The position numbers and the translations under genes were made by a program. A stretch of 24,773 nucleotides of DNA from JAGZHZ01 sp963929865 (GTDB lineage: Bacteria > Bacillota > Clostridia > Lachnospirales > Lachnospiraceae), in NCBI GenBank assembly GCA_963929865.1, contig CAWVKK010000029.1, forward strand, positions 1-24,773. Direction: 5' to 3'. Below, one piece after another: positions 6,667-15,332 of the stretch. The stretch's first letter is position 1, and each line of letters starts with the position of its first letter. The notes under the pieces were generated by a model. That model had not been told where the DNA came from. It saw nothing but the letters and a program-made list of their open reading frames with translations, and searched no databases.

Positions 6667-8003
6667 CGGCTTTCCTCCTCCATCCTTTTGAGCGTATTGC
6701 GCGTGCGGTACAGACCCGTGTAATTGACCAGCACATACAGATTTCCCACACCGTTTTTGATTTTCTGCCGGATTGCCTTTTCGACGTCAGGCTCCGCCTC
6801 GGTCGGAATGCCGACGTATTTCAGTCTCAGCCTCATATCGAGATACCGGATTCCGGTGACGGTAATGGAGCGTATGCTCTCTTCTTTGAGGCGGTCAAAA
6901 TCGACATCCCAAAGCCACGACACGTCTTCCCCGTCCTGAAACCGGTCATTGATTAAGATAATCATATCCTTCGGCGTCTTATCTTCCATCACCGCCGCAA
7001 TATTCTGGTTGAATCCTGCTGGATTTTTCGCGAGATTTAATTCCACCTTTGTCCCGTCAATAAAAAAGTGTTCCATTCTTCCGTTTTCCGGGTTAAAGTG
7101 GTTAAGCGTATCCTGGAAATGCTCCATCGAAAGACCCGCGGCTCTCCCAGCCGAATAGGCGGCCAGAATATTGTAGATGTTGTAAAATCCCCTGTAGTTT
7201 GCCCGGATTTTTCTGTTTTCCACTTCAAATTCCAAATGATCCCCAGCAAAGATATGGGAGGCGTCATACTCAATCGCCGGTCTCTTAAATCCGCAGCCGG
7301 GACACTCATAGTCCCCGAGCTGGCTGTAATGGTAAAAATGGTATTTCATTTTCGCTCCGCACCGCTTGCAGAAACGTCCTTCACGGATCTCGGAGTTTTC
7401 ATCTGCGTCGAATACTTTTTCGCTGATCCCATACGTCACGTACCTGTTTCCGGCGTCCATCGCAAGCGCGGCTGACAGGGAATCGTCGCCGTTGATCAGT
7501 ACGGTCATGTCCGGCGCCATCTGCATGGCTTTCTTCAGGATCTCCATCGTGATGTCAATCTCTCCGTAGCGGTCGAGCTGATCCCGGAACAGATTCGTCA
7601 AGACCATGAAGTCTGGCTTAAATCTCGGCAGGACTCTCAGCGTCGACGCCTCGTCAATCTCAATGCAGGCATAATCTGCGTCTATTTTTCCGCGGCTGTC
7701 GGCTGCAAGGACAAAAGCGGCCACAACGCCGTTCTGCATATTGGAGCCTGTCCGGTTGCAGATAATCTTTTTTCCCTCTGCCTCTATCGCCGAACACAGC
7801 AGATTGTTTGTCGTGGTCTTTCCGTTTGTCCCGCACACAATAAACGATTTTCCTCTAAGCTGCCCTGCGAGATCCTGTAAAATATCCGGGTAGATCAGAC
7901 GCGCGACAAGCCCTGCCCAGGTTACCCCCTGCCGGCCCATTTTTCTGCTGATGCTTCCCACCAGTTTTGCAGCTCTGACTGCCAGTACTCTCCGTAATCC
8001 CAT
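6663..8003 (-). CDS. murT: Lipid II isoglutaminyl synthase, Mur ligase-like subunit MurT
   Basis: MurT is the ATP-dependent subunit of the MurT-GatD complex that amidates D-Glu of the peptidoglycan stem peptide. The 446-residue protein has a Mur ligase central domain with P-loop GTNGKT (58-63), EIDEAS (115-120) and LTNLFRDQLDRYGE (135-148). An inserted zinc ribbon carries C212/C215 (FCKRCGAK) and C234/C237 (YECPGCG). ENGRMEHF (306-313) and the C-terminal MurT-specific domain follow, with LAKNPAGFNQ (324-333) and LINDRFQDGEDVSWLWD (350-366), which holds the likely catalytic Asp (353 or close by). It starts only 6 bp after the gyrA stop, and its ribosome binding site (GAGGAG) lies inside the end of gyrA, so it probably rides on the gyrase transcript. 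Confidence 0.93.
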   Translation of the reverse strand: MGLRRVLAVRAAKLVGSISRKMGRQGVTWAGLVARLIYPDILQDLAGQLRGKSFIVCGTNGKTTTNNLLCSAIEAEGKKIICNRTGSNMQNGVVAAFVLAADSRGKIDADYACIEIDEASTLRVLPRFKPDFMVLTNLFRDQLDRYGEIDITMEILKKAMQMAPDMTVLINGDDSLSAALAMDAGNRYVTYGISEKVFDADENSEIREGRFCKRCGAKMKYHFYHYSQLGDYECPGCGFKRPAIEYDASHIFAGDHLEFEVENRKIRANYRGFYNIYNILAAYSAGRAAGLSMEHFQDTLNHFNPENGRMEHFFIDGTKVELNLAKNPAGFNQNIAAVMEDKTPKDMIILINDRFQDGEDVSWLWDVDFDRLKEESIRSITVTGIRYLDMRLRLKYVGIPTEAEPDVEKAIRQKIKNGVGNLYVLVNYTGLYRTRNTLKRMEEESR

Positions 8004-8009
8004 AGATTT

Positions 8010-10511
8010 TTACAACTCCTCATTCAGCTGGTTTTCCAGTGACTTTAATGTATCTTCCTCTGTCTTGTTCGACTCGTCCCGCACTTTGGCAATGCTCGCG
8101 ACAAGGACCTCCTCGTCGAGATGAATCAGCTTCACTCCTGACGTCACGCGTCCCAGCACGCTGATGGCATTGCACATCATCCGGATGATGACGCCTTTTG
8201 TCGTGATCAGCATAATCTCTTTGTCCTGGTCTACCGCTTTGACCCCGACAACATTTCCGGTCTTCTCTGTGATCTTATAGCATTTGACGCCTTTGCCGCC
8301 GCGGTTTTGCGTCGTAAATTCGCCCGTCGCCGTCAGCTTGCCCATCCCTTTTTCCGAGACGATCAAAAGATAACTTCCCTGCGTGTCAAGCTGCATCCCG
8401 ACTACTTCATCGTCCAAAGCCAGATTCATGCCGATTACGCCCATCGATGTTCTTCCTGTGCTGCGCACGTCTGTCTCATGGAAACGGATGCACTGACCAA
8501 ATTTCGTGACCATAAAGATATCCTTCTGGTTGTTTGTTGATTTTACTTCAATCAGCTCGTCGTTTTCTCTCAGCGTAATGGCCGCAAGTCCTGTCTTTCT
8601 GACATTGGCGTACTCTGTGATCGGGGTCTTCTTCACGATGCCGTGCTTTGTCACCATAAACAGATACCGCCCCTCTTTATACTCGCGGATCGGAATCATC
8701 GCTGTGATTTTTTCCTCCGGCATCAGCTGAATCAGATTGACGATCGCCGTCCCTCTCGCCGTTCTCCCCGCCTCCGGGATCTCGTACGCCTTAAGCCGGT
8801 ATACCTTGCCCATATTGGTGAAGAACATCAGATAGTGGTGGGTCGTCGTCATCAGAAGATCCTCGATGTAATCGTCTTCCAGGATCTGCATTCCTTTAAT
8901 GCCTTTGCCTCCGCGGTGCTGGCTCTTAAAGTTATCCACCGTCATCCTCTTGATATACCCAAGTTTTGTCATGGAAATCACAACATTTTCCAACGGAATC
9001 AGATCTTCGGTGGATAAGTCGGATTCGTCATGACCGATTGCCGTTCTTCTGGCGTCTCCATATTTGTCCGCAATCGCCGTCATCTCTGTGCGGATAACTC
9101 CAAGCAGCAGATTTTCATCGCTGAGAATCGCTTTCAGTTCTCCGATGCGCTTCATCAGCTCCTCATACTCGCTCTCCAGCTTTCCTCTCTCCAGACCCGT
9201 CAGAGTTCTCAGACGCATATCGACAATCGCCTGTGCCTGTATCTCGGAAAGCGCGAATTGTTCGGTCAGGTGAAGCTTAGCCTCCTGCGTGTTCTGCGAC
9301 CCCCGGATCAGCTCAATCACCTCGTCGATATGATCCAGCGCCGCCAGCAGTCCTTCCAGGATGTGGGCGCGCTCCTCCGCCTTATTCAGCTCATACTGCG
9401 TTCTTCTCGTGACAACCTCTTCCTGGTGTCTCAGATAATGGCGCAGCATCTCAAGCAGGTTCATCACCTTAGGCACATTGTTGACAAGAGCCAGCATAAT
9501 CACGCCGAACGTGTCCTGAAGCTGCGTATGCTTGTACAGCCGGTTCAGGACCACCTTTGCGTTGACGTCCCTTCTCAGCTCGATGCTGATTCTGAGACCT
9601 TCGCGGTTTGACTCATCTGTAATCCCGGTAATTCCGTCAATTTTTTTGTCTCTGACAAGTTCGGCAATCTTCTCGATCAGTCTCGCCTTATTGACCAGAT
9701 ACGGAAGCTCTGACACCACAATGCGGCTTTTTCCGTTCGGCATCGCCTCGATCTCCGTCACAGCGCGCACTTTGATCTTGCCCCGCCCTTTGCGGTAAGC
9801 CTCCTCGATTCCTCTTTTTCCCAGAATCCGCGCTCCTGTCGGGAAATCAGGCCCCTTCATGATCTGCATGACCTCCTCCAGAGTCGTCTCACGGTTTTCC
9901 AGGATACGGTTGTCAATCATTTTGACCACCGCCCCGACGACCTCGCGCAGGTTGTGAGGGGGAATGTTCGTCGCCATGCCGACCGCGATGCCGGATGTGC
10001 CGTTTACAAGAAGATTCGGATACCGCGCCGGGAGCACGCAAGGCTCCTGCTCTGTCTCGTCAAAGTTCGGCACAAAGTCGACTGTGTTTTTGTTGATGTC
10101 CGCGAGCATTTCCATCGAAATTCTGCTTAAGCGCGCCTCCGTGTACCGCATCGCGGCCGCGCCGTCGCCGTCCACAGAGCCAAAGTTGCCATGCCCGTCC
10201 ACAAGCGGATAGCGCGTCGACCATTCCTGCGCCATGTTGACAAGCGCTCCATAGATGGAGCTGTCTCCGTGGGGATGATACTTACCCATCGTATCACCGA
10301 CGATACGCGCGCATTTTCTGTGCGGCTTGTCCGGACCGTTGTTCAGTTCAATCATGGAATACAGCACGCGGCGCTGCACCGGCTTTAAGCCGTCCCGGAC
10401 GTCCGGAAGCGCACGCGCTGCGATGACGCTCATCGCATAGTCGATATAGGAGTCTTCCATTGTCTTTTTCAGATCAATTTCCTCGATTTTGTCAAAAATA
10501 TTATCTTCCAC
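8010..10511 (-). CDS. gyrA: DNA gyrase subunit A (GTG start)
   Basis: GyrA cuts and rejoins DNA in the A2B2 gyrase that introduces negative supercoils. The 833-residue protein has the winged-helix and tower breakage domain with catalytic Y123 in AAAMRYTEARLSRI, followed by a beta-pinwheel C-terminal domain. A GyrA-box-like QHRGGKGIKG lies in the pinwheel with a second QNRGGKG further on. The quinolone region reads YHPHGDSSIYGALVNMAQ (78-95), with Ser84 at the E. coli S83 position and Gly88 at the D87 position. The start is GTG, supported by AGGAGG nine bases upstream; no in-frame ATG fits as well. It follows gyrB by 13 bp, as in most Firmicutes, and leads directly into murT. Confidence 0.98.
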   Translation of the reverse strand: MEDNIFDKIEEIDLKKTMEDSYIDYAMSVIAARALPDVRDGLKPVQRRVLYSMIELNNGPDKPHRKCARIVGDTMGKYHPHGDSSIYGALVNMAQEWSTRYPLVDGHGNFGSVDGDGAAAMRYTEARLSRISMEMLADINKNTVDFVPNFDETEQEPCVLPARYPNLLVNGTSGIAVGMATNIPPHNLREVVGAVVKMIDNRILENRETTLEEVMQIMKGPDFPTGARILGKRGIEEAYRKGRGKIKVRAVTEIEAMPNGKSRIVVSELPYLVNKARLIEKIAELVRDKKIDGITGITDESNREGLRISIELRRDVNAKVVLNRLYKHTQLQDTFGVIMLALVNNVPKVMNLLEMLRHYLRHQEEVVTRRTQYELNKAEERAHILEGLLAALDHIDEVIELIRGSQNTQEAKLHLTEQFALSEIQAQAIVDMRLRTLTGLERGKLESEYEELMKRIGELKAILSDENLLLGVIRTEMTAIADKYGDARRTAIGHDESDLSTEDLIPLENVVISMTKLGYIKRMTVDNFKSQHRGGKGIKGMQILEDDYIEDLLMTTTHHYLMFFTNMGKVYRLKAYEIPEAGRTARGTAIVNLIQLMPEEKITAMIPIREYKEGRYLFMVTKHGIVKKTPITEYANVRKTGLAAITLRENDELIEVKSTNNQKDIFMVTKFGQCIRFHETDVRSTGRTSMGVIGMNLALDDEVVGMQLDTQGSYLLIVSEKGMGKLTATGEFTTQNRGGKGVKCYKITEKTGNVVGVKAVDQDKEIMLITTKGVIIRMMCNAISVLGRVTSGVKLIHLDEEVLVASIAKVRDESNKTEEDTLKSLENQLNEEL

Positions 10512-10524
10512 GTTTTTTCTCCTC

Positions 10525-12441
10525 CTATATGTCCAGATTCTTTACAAATTTTGCGTTTTCCTCGATAAATTCCCGCCGCGGCTCCACCGCGTCTCCCATC
10601 AGAGTGGTAAACGTCACGTCGATCTCCGAAGAATCCGCGTCGTCCATTGTGACGCGCTTTAAAATTCTTCTCTCCGGATCCATGGTCGTCTCCCACAGCT
10701 GGTCGGCGTCCATCTCTCCAAGTCCTTTATAGCGCTGAATTTTATTGTTTCCGTCTCTTCCGATTTCCGTCAGAATCCTGTTAAGCTCCACATCGTCGTA
10801 GGCATACCATACCTTTTTATTTTTTTCAATCTTGTATAAAGGCGGCTGTGCCAGGTAGACATATCCCTCCTTGATCAGATCCGGCATAAACCGGTACAGA
10901 AACGTCAGCAGCAGCGTGCTGATGTGCGCGCCGTCTACATCGGCATCCGTCATGATGATAATTTTATGGTACCGCAGCTTTGTGATGTCAAAGTCTTCAT
11001 GAATTCCTGTTCCAAACGCCGTGATCATCGCTTTTATCTCCGCGTTCGCATAGATGCGGTCCAGGCGCGCTTTTTCCACGTTCAGAATCTTTCCTCTCAG
11101 AGGCAGAATCGCCTGCGTGGCGCGGCTTCTTGCCGTTTTTGCCGAACCGCCTGCGGAATCTCCCTCCACGATATAAATTTCACATTTGCTCGGATCTTTG
11201 TCCGTGCAGTCGGCCAGCTTTCCCGGCAAAGCCATTCCGTCCAGCGCCGATTTTCTTCTCGTCAGTTCTCTCGCTTTTCTCGCCGCTTCTCTTGCGCGCT
11301 GGGAAAGAATCGATTTCTCCAGGATGATCTTGGCAACCTGCGGGTGCTGCTCCAGATAAATCATCAGCTGCTCGCTTACGATGCTGTCCACCGCGCTTCT
11401 GGCCTCGCTGTTGCCGAGTTTCTGCTTTGTCTGCCCTTCTAGCTCGGGCTGTTCGATTTTGACGCTGATAATCGACGTCAGTCCCTCTCTGATATCGTCT
11501 CCTGAGAGATTTTGTTCATTGTCCCTTAAAAGCTTATTTGCCCTCGCATAGTCGTTAAACGTCTTTGTCACAGCGTTTTTAAAGCCGATCACATGCGTTC
11601 CGCCCTCCGGAGTCGTGATATTGTTGACAAAGCTGTAGGAACTCTCCGTATATGTGCTGTTATGCTGAAACGCCACCTCGACCGAAACCTTGTCTTTTAC
11701 GCCTTCGCAGTAGATAATGTCGGGATAGAGCGGATTTTTCCCCTTATTGAGGTACGTCACAAATTCTCTGACGCCTCCCTCATAGTGGAACACTTTCTCG
11801 ACCGCCTCCTCCGGGCGCTCGTCCCGCAGGACAAACCGCACGCCCTTCGTCAGGAACGCCATCTCTCTGATTCTCTGCTTGAGCATCCCAAAATCATATA
11901 CCGTCTCCTCAAAAATTTCATCGTCCGGCAAAAAGCTGACCATTGTTCCTGTCTTTTCCTGCGCGCACTCTCCGATGACAGTCAGCTTGCCCGCCGCTTT
12001 TCCTCTCTCATACCGCTGTTTGTAAACCTTGCCTTCGCGGCAGACGGTCACTTCCAGCCACTGAGACAGGGCATTGACAACCGACGCTCCTACGCCGTGC
12101 AGTCCTCCGGATACCTTGTATCCTCCTCCGCGGAATGTTCCACCGGCATGCAGGATAGTGAAGACGACTTCCACCGCCGGAAGCCCTGATTTGTGGTTAA
12201 TTCCTACAGGAATTCCTCTTCCATTGTCAATGACCGTGATGGAATTGTCTTTATTGACCGTCACTTCAATCTTGCTGCAGTAGCCGGCAAGCGCTTCGTC
12301 CACAGCGTTATCCACAATTTCATACACAAGATGGTGAAGTCCTCTGATTGATGTACTGCCGATATACATCCCCGGTCTTTTTCTGACCGCTTCCAGTCCT
12401 TCCAAAATCTGTATTTGATCTGCACCATATTCTGTACCCAT
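10525..12441 (-). CDS. gyrB: DNA gyrase subunit B
   Basis: GyrB is the ATPase and TOPRIM subunit of gyrase. The 638-residue protein has the GHKL ATP site: E41 and N45 in YEIVDNAVDEALAGYC, DNGRGIPVG (72-80) and GGLHGVGASVVNALS (112-126). The TOPRIM domain has E426 in YIVEGDSAGGSAKTA and the metal-binding DADVD at 499-503. The C-terminal tail carries QRYKGLGEMDADQLWETTM. There is no long insertion, as expected of the Gram-positive form. The ATG is preceded by AGGAGG at 5 bp. It sits 14 bp after recF and 13 bp before gyrA, inside the conserved recF-gyrB-gyrA string. Confidence 0.98.
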   Translation of the reverse strand: MGTEYGADQIQILEGLEAVRKRPGMYIGSTSIRGLHHLVYEIVDNAVDEALAGYCSKIEVTVNKDNSITVIDNGRGIPVGINHKSGLPAVEVVFTILHAGGTFRGGGYKVSGGLHGVGASVVNALSQWLEVTVCREGKVYKQRYERGKAAGKLTVIGECAQEKTGTMVSFLPDDEIFEETVYDFGMLKQRIREMAFLTKGVRFVLRDERPEEAVEKVFHYEGGVREFVTYLNKGKNPLYPDIIYCEGVKDKVSVEVAFQHNSTYTESSYSFVNNITTPEGGTHVIGFKNAVTKTFNDYARANKLLRDNEQNLSGDDIREGLTSIISVKIEQPELEGQTKQKLGNSEARSAVDSIVSEQLMIYLEQHPQVAKIILEKSILSQRAREAARKARELTRRKSALDGMALPGKLADCTDKDPSKCEIYIVEGDSAGGSAKTARSRATQAILPLRGKILNVEKARLDRIYANAEIKAMITAFGTGIHEDFDITKLRYHKIIIMTDADVDGAHISTLLLTFLYRFMPDLIKEGYVYLAQPPLYKIEKNKKVWYAYDDVELNRILTEIGRDGNNKIQRYKGLGEMDADQLWETTMDPERRILKRVTMDDADSSEIDVTFTTLMGDAVEPRREFIEENAKFVKNLDI

Positions 12442-12455
12442 AGCAACCTCCTGTT

Positions 12456-13535
12456 TTATTCATAGACAATACCTTCCGCAACCCGAAATACACGATTGAT
12501 CTCAAACTGATTTTCAATGAAATCATCAATCCCCGTACATGTAATAAACGTCTGGATTTCTCCAATGCTGTCCAGCAGATAGCGCTGTCTTTTGCTGTCC
12601 AGTTCCGACAGCACATCGTCCAGCAATAAAATCGGCGTGTCTTTTATCTCCTGCTTTACCAGCTCAATCTCCGCCAGCTTTAAAGAAAGAGCAGCCGTTC
12701 TTTGCTGACCCTGAGAGCCAAACTTTTTTGCGTCCAGCTCTCCGATGCAGAAACGGATGTCGTCCTTGTGCGGTCCGACTGCCGACATTCTCAGCTGCAG
12801 ATCTTTTTCTCTGTTTTTTTTAATCTGTTCTAAAAAGCCGTCCGCCTCAACGCTTTTGTCATATACAAGCCTCAGCTGTTCTCTTCCTCCTGAAAGCTTT
12901 TCATGCGCTTTTTGAATCACCTGATTCATCCGCAGGAGAAACCGCTCTCTCTCCTGAATGAGGCAGCTCCCGTGCAGAGCCATCTGCTGGTCGTAAATAT
13001 CCAGCATATCCAGATATTCAGGATGAAATGCCGCCTCCTTCAAAAGTTTGTTTCTCTGGACGATTATTTTATTATAATTTGTCAAATGATACAAATAAAT
13101 CTTACTGAGCTGACACAGCTCTGCGTCCAAAAAGCGCCGCCTCTCCGCCGGACCGTTTTTTATGATATTGAGATCCTCCGGAGAAAAAAAGACGAAGTTG
13201 GCGATTCCAAAAAGCTCGCTTGCCTTCCTGATCGGAATCTTATTGATAGCGATCCCCTTCGCCTTGTTTCTTTTCAGGTGCATATCGATCTGTATTTTCG
13301 CGCCATGTTTTAAAATCTCCATGCAGATGTGGGCTTCCTCCTGCTGAAACTGGATCATATCGCTGTCTTTGCTGCCCCTGTGGGATTTTGTCGTGCCGCA
13401 CAGATAGACTGCTTCCAGAATATTCGTCTTTCCCTGCGCATTGTCCCCGTAAAAGATATTTGTCCCTCTATCAAACTTTAAATTTAAAGAGCCATAATTT
13501 CGAAACCGATCTAATCTTAAAGATTCAATAGTCAT
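12456..13535 (-). CDS. recF: DNA replication and repair protein RecF
   Basis: RecF is an SMC-like ATPase that helps load RecA at single-strand gaps and stalled forks with RecO and RecR. The 359-residue protein has Walker A GDNAQGKT (30-37), the RecF segment FFSPEDLNIIKNGPAERRRF (116-135), the ABC-type signature SQGQQRT (274-280) and Walker B LLLDDVLSELD (303-313). Length and order are normal. It follows the S4-domain gene by 23 bp and precedes gyrB by 14 bp. Its ribosome binding site (AGAGG) is weaker than those of its neighbours. Confidence 0.97.
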   Translation of the reverse strand: MTIESLRLDRFRNYGSLNLKFDRGTNIFYGDNAQGKTNILEAVYLCGTTKSHRGSKDSDMIQFQQEEAHICMEILKHGAKIQIDMHLKRNKAKGIAINKIPIRKASELFGIANFVFFSPEDLNIIKNGPAERRRFLDAELCQLSKIYLYHLTNYNKIIVQRNKLLKEAAFHPEYLDMLDIYDQQMALHGSCLIQERERFLLRMNQVIQKAHEKLSGGREQLRLVYDKSVEADGFLEQIKKNREKDLQLRMSAVGPHKDDIRFCIGELDAKKFGSQGQQRTAALSLKLAEIELVKQEIKDTPILLLDDVLSELDSKRQRYLLDSIGEIQTFITCTGIDDFIENQFEINRVFRVAEGIVYE

Positions 13536-13558
13536 CTTCTGCCTCTGGTCTCATATGA

Positions 13559-13768
13559 TCATTTTACAATTTTTATGGTTTTGCTGTCAAAGGAAACAAT
13601 ATCACCGTCCGTCAATTTTTTTCCTCTCTGATACTCCGTCACGCCATTTACTTTTACCTGACCGTCCAAGATAACAAGCTTTGCCTCCACTCCCGATTCC
13701 ACAAAGCCTGCCGCCTTGAGCGCCTGTCCCAGTTTGATATAATCTTCTCTCAGTTTTATTGTCTCCAT
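13559..13768 (-). CDS. yaaA: S4-domain RNA-binding protein (YaaA/RlbA family)
   Basis: This 69-residue protein consists of one S4-like RNA-binding fold (GQALKAAGFVESGVEAKLVI, then DGQVKVNGV and RGKKLTDGD). It occupies the conserved slot between dnaN and recF that B. subtilis yaaA fills. That family has been linked to the large ribosomal subunit, but no precise role can be read here. The ATG has AGGAGG five bases upstream. The gap of 122 bp from dnaN, with an extended -10 element, suggests a possible separate start for the yaaA-recF-gyrBA transcript. Confidence 0.9.
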   Translation of the reverse strand: METIKLREDYIKLGQALKAAGFVESGVEAKLVILDGQVKVNGVTEYQRGKKLTDGDIVSFDSKTIKIVK

Positions 13769-13822
13769 TTTGCTCCTCCTGTTACGCTTGTATCAATTTC
13801 TTTCTTCACACATATCAAATTC

Positions 13823-13831
13823 AGTATACCA
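13823..13831 (-). promoter_or_regulatory. Possible extended -10 promoter for yaaA-recF-gyrBA
   Basis: On the minus strand the sequence TGGTATACT gives an extended -10 (TG, one base, then TATACT at 13823-13828) in the 122-bp gap after dnaN. No good -35 is seen at 16-18 bp. It lies about 55 bp upstream of the yaaA start codon. It is plausible but weak. Confidence 0.4.
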
Positions 13832-13890
13832 GTATTTTCAAAAAAATCCTACTGTAAATTCTTATCTTTTTGTCTCTCGCACCAAATGCG

Positions 13891-14991
13891 TCACGCGGTA
13901 AAGTTGACCGGAAGTATCAGGTAAACATAAGACTCCCTCTCGTCGCGGATAAAGCACGGCGCTTTCGGGTTTACCAGGAAGATTGTGATAATCTCATCGT
14001 CAATCACGCGCAGGGCGTCAATCAAAAATTTGGGATTGAATCCGATCACAAGATCTTTTCCTTCCTTGTCGATATCGATCTCTTCTTTCATGGATCCAAT
14101 CTGGGAATCGATTTTTAATTCCATGTATCCGCTGTTGATGGAAATGATAATCGGCTTTTTGTCGCTTTCTTTTACAAGCAGAGTCGCGCGGTCAATACAG
14201 CTGAGCAGTTCGCGCTTGTTAATTGTCACCTTCGTCTCATAGTCGCTGGAAAGCATCTGGTCGATCCGGAAATATTCGCCCTCGATTAATCTTGAGACAA
14301 CGGTGGTCTGGTCAAACTCAAAGACGATATGGTTTTCCGCAAAGAAGAGATTGACGGTGTCCTCTGTCTCGCCGGACAGAATTTTGCTGATCTCTGTGAG
14401 CGTCTTTCCGGGAACCACAATCTTTTTGTTTTCATAGTTTTCTCTGAGCATCATCTTGCGGATCGCAATCCGGTGACCGTCAAGGGATACGACTCTTAGC
14501 ATATTGTCTTTGATCTCAAAGAGTTCTCCTGTCATCAGCTTGTTATTTTCATTTGCCGCAATGCAGAAAATCGTCTGTCGGATCATTTCCTTCAAGGTAA
14601 ACTGCGACAGCGTGATAAAATCATTTTTTTCGACAAATGGCAGGTATGGGAAATCTTCGCTTGACTTCCCTGAAATATTAAATTTTGATTTTTCACAGGT
14701 GATGGTCGTGTTTACATCTTCTGTCTCGATCACAATATTGCTTTCAGGGAGTTTTCGAATAATCTCAGAAAAAATCTTAGCGTCTAATGCGATGCTGCCT
14801 TTTTCCACAATTTCTCCTTCCACAGTCGTTTCTATCCCCAATTCCATATCGTTTGTGATGAATTTAATTTTGTCTGCAGCTGCGTCGATCAGGATGCATT
14901 CCAAAATCGGCATGGTTGTCTTTGAAGGGACTGCCTTGAGGACAATGTTGATGGCTTTTAAAAGATTGTTTTTTTGAAAAATAAGTTTCAT
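13891..14991 (-). CDS. dnaN: DNA polymerase III beta subunit (sliding clamp)
   Basis: The beta clamp encircles DNA as a dimer and tethers the replicative polymerase and many repair enzymes. The 366-residue protein begins MKLIFQKNNLLKAINIVLKA, shows the three-fold clamp organisation, and ends with RESYVYLILPVNFTA, which matches the usual C-terminal strand that helps form the peptide-binding cleft. Length is normal. AAAGGAG lies 12 bases ahead of the ATG, somewhat far. The gene starts directly beside the AT-rich unwinding stretch of the origin, so dnaN transcription and origin opening are physically linked. Confidence 0.97.
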   Translation of the reverse strand: MKLIFQKNNLLKAINIVLKAVPSKTTMPILECILIDAAADKIKFITNDMELGIETTVEGEIVEKGSIALDAKIFSEIIRKLPESNIVIETEDVNTTITCEKSKFNISGKSSEDFPYLPFVEKNDFITLSQFTLKEMIRQTIFCIAANENNKLMTGELFEIKDNMLRVVSLDGHRIAIRKMMLRENYENKKIVVPGKTLTEISKILSGETEDTVNLFFAENHIVFEFDQTTVVSRLIEGEYFRIDQMLSSDYETKVTINKRELLSCIDRATLLVKESDKKPIIISINSGYMELKIDSQIGSMKEEIDIDKEGKDLVIGFNPKFLIDALRVIDDEIITIFLVNPKAPCFIRDERESYVYLILPVNFTA

Positions 14992-15024
14992 GATAAAATC
15001 ATACTCCTTTCAGGGGTTCTGGAT

Positions 15025-15047
15025 CTATATATATAATATATAATGAG
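15025..15047. other. AT-rich DNA unwinding element
   Basis: The tract is made of TA steps (TATATATATAATATATAA) and contains almost no G or C. It lies directly next to the TAG repeats and 20 bp from the first DnaA box. Its position and composition match the duplex-unwinding element of bipartite Firmicute origins. Confidence 0.8.
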
Positions 15048-15062
15048 TAGTAGTAGTAGTAG
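15048..15062 (+). other. DnaA-trio element (five TAG repeats)
   Basis: Five consecutive perfect TAG triplets on the plus strand are followed by GGGCGG (15063-15068) and an abutting pair of DnaA boxes (15067-15075 with one mismatch, 15076-15084 perfect). Published work on B. subtilis describes 5'-TA(G/A) triplets beside a GC-rich spacer and DnaA boxes as the element on which DnaA assembles on single-stranded DNA. The order and polarity seen here are the same. Confidence 0.85.
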
Positions 15063-15332
15063 GGGCGGTGGATAATGTGGATAACTCTGGAAACCCTTGA
15101 TTTTACTGGGTTTTTTGAGGGTGAGCTATGTGGATAACTATGTGGATAAAATGTGGATAAAGTGGAAAACTGATGTGGATAACTTTTGGGGATAAACGTG
15201 AAAAAAGTTATCCACATAGTTTTCCACATAGTTATCCACCGACTTATCCACATAGTTATCCACATTTTTTGAGGGTCATTTGGGGATAATTTTGAACGCT
15301 GCCAGAAATTTTCGGGAGCAGTTTTTGATCCC

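Larger units (their letters stand above)
14992..15332. other. oriC: Replication origin, dnaA-dnaN part (unwinding side)
   Basis: This 341-bp gene-free region holds eight perfect DnaA boxes. TGTGGATAA occurs at 15076-15084, 15129-15137, 15141-15149, 15152-15160 and 15174-15182. TTATCCACA occurs at 15208-15216, 15244-15252 and 15256-15264. One-mismatch copies begin at 15067, 15187, 15220, 15232 and 15281. Boxes nearer dnaN all point one way and those from 15208 to 15264 the other, so the cluster is convergent. On the dnaN side lie a GC-rich spacer, the DnaA-trio and an AT-rich tract, the same order as the B. subtilis incC region. This is the expected site of strand opening. Confidence 0.93.

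Noticed and set aside
15129..15264. Regular short repeats suggesting a CRISPR array
   Set aside because: The repeated unit is the 9-bp DnaA box in both orientations, with no spacers of even length and no cas genes.
14999..15265. Open frame of 88 codons with repeated Met-Trp-Ile-Thr units
   Set aside because: The amino acid repeats are just translated DnaA boxes, and the frame runs through the origin unwinding region.
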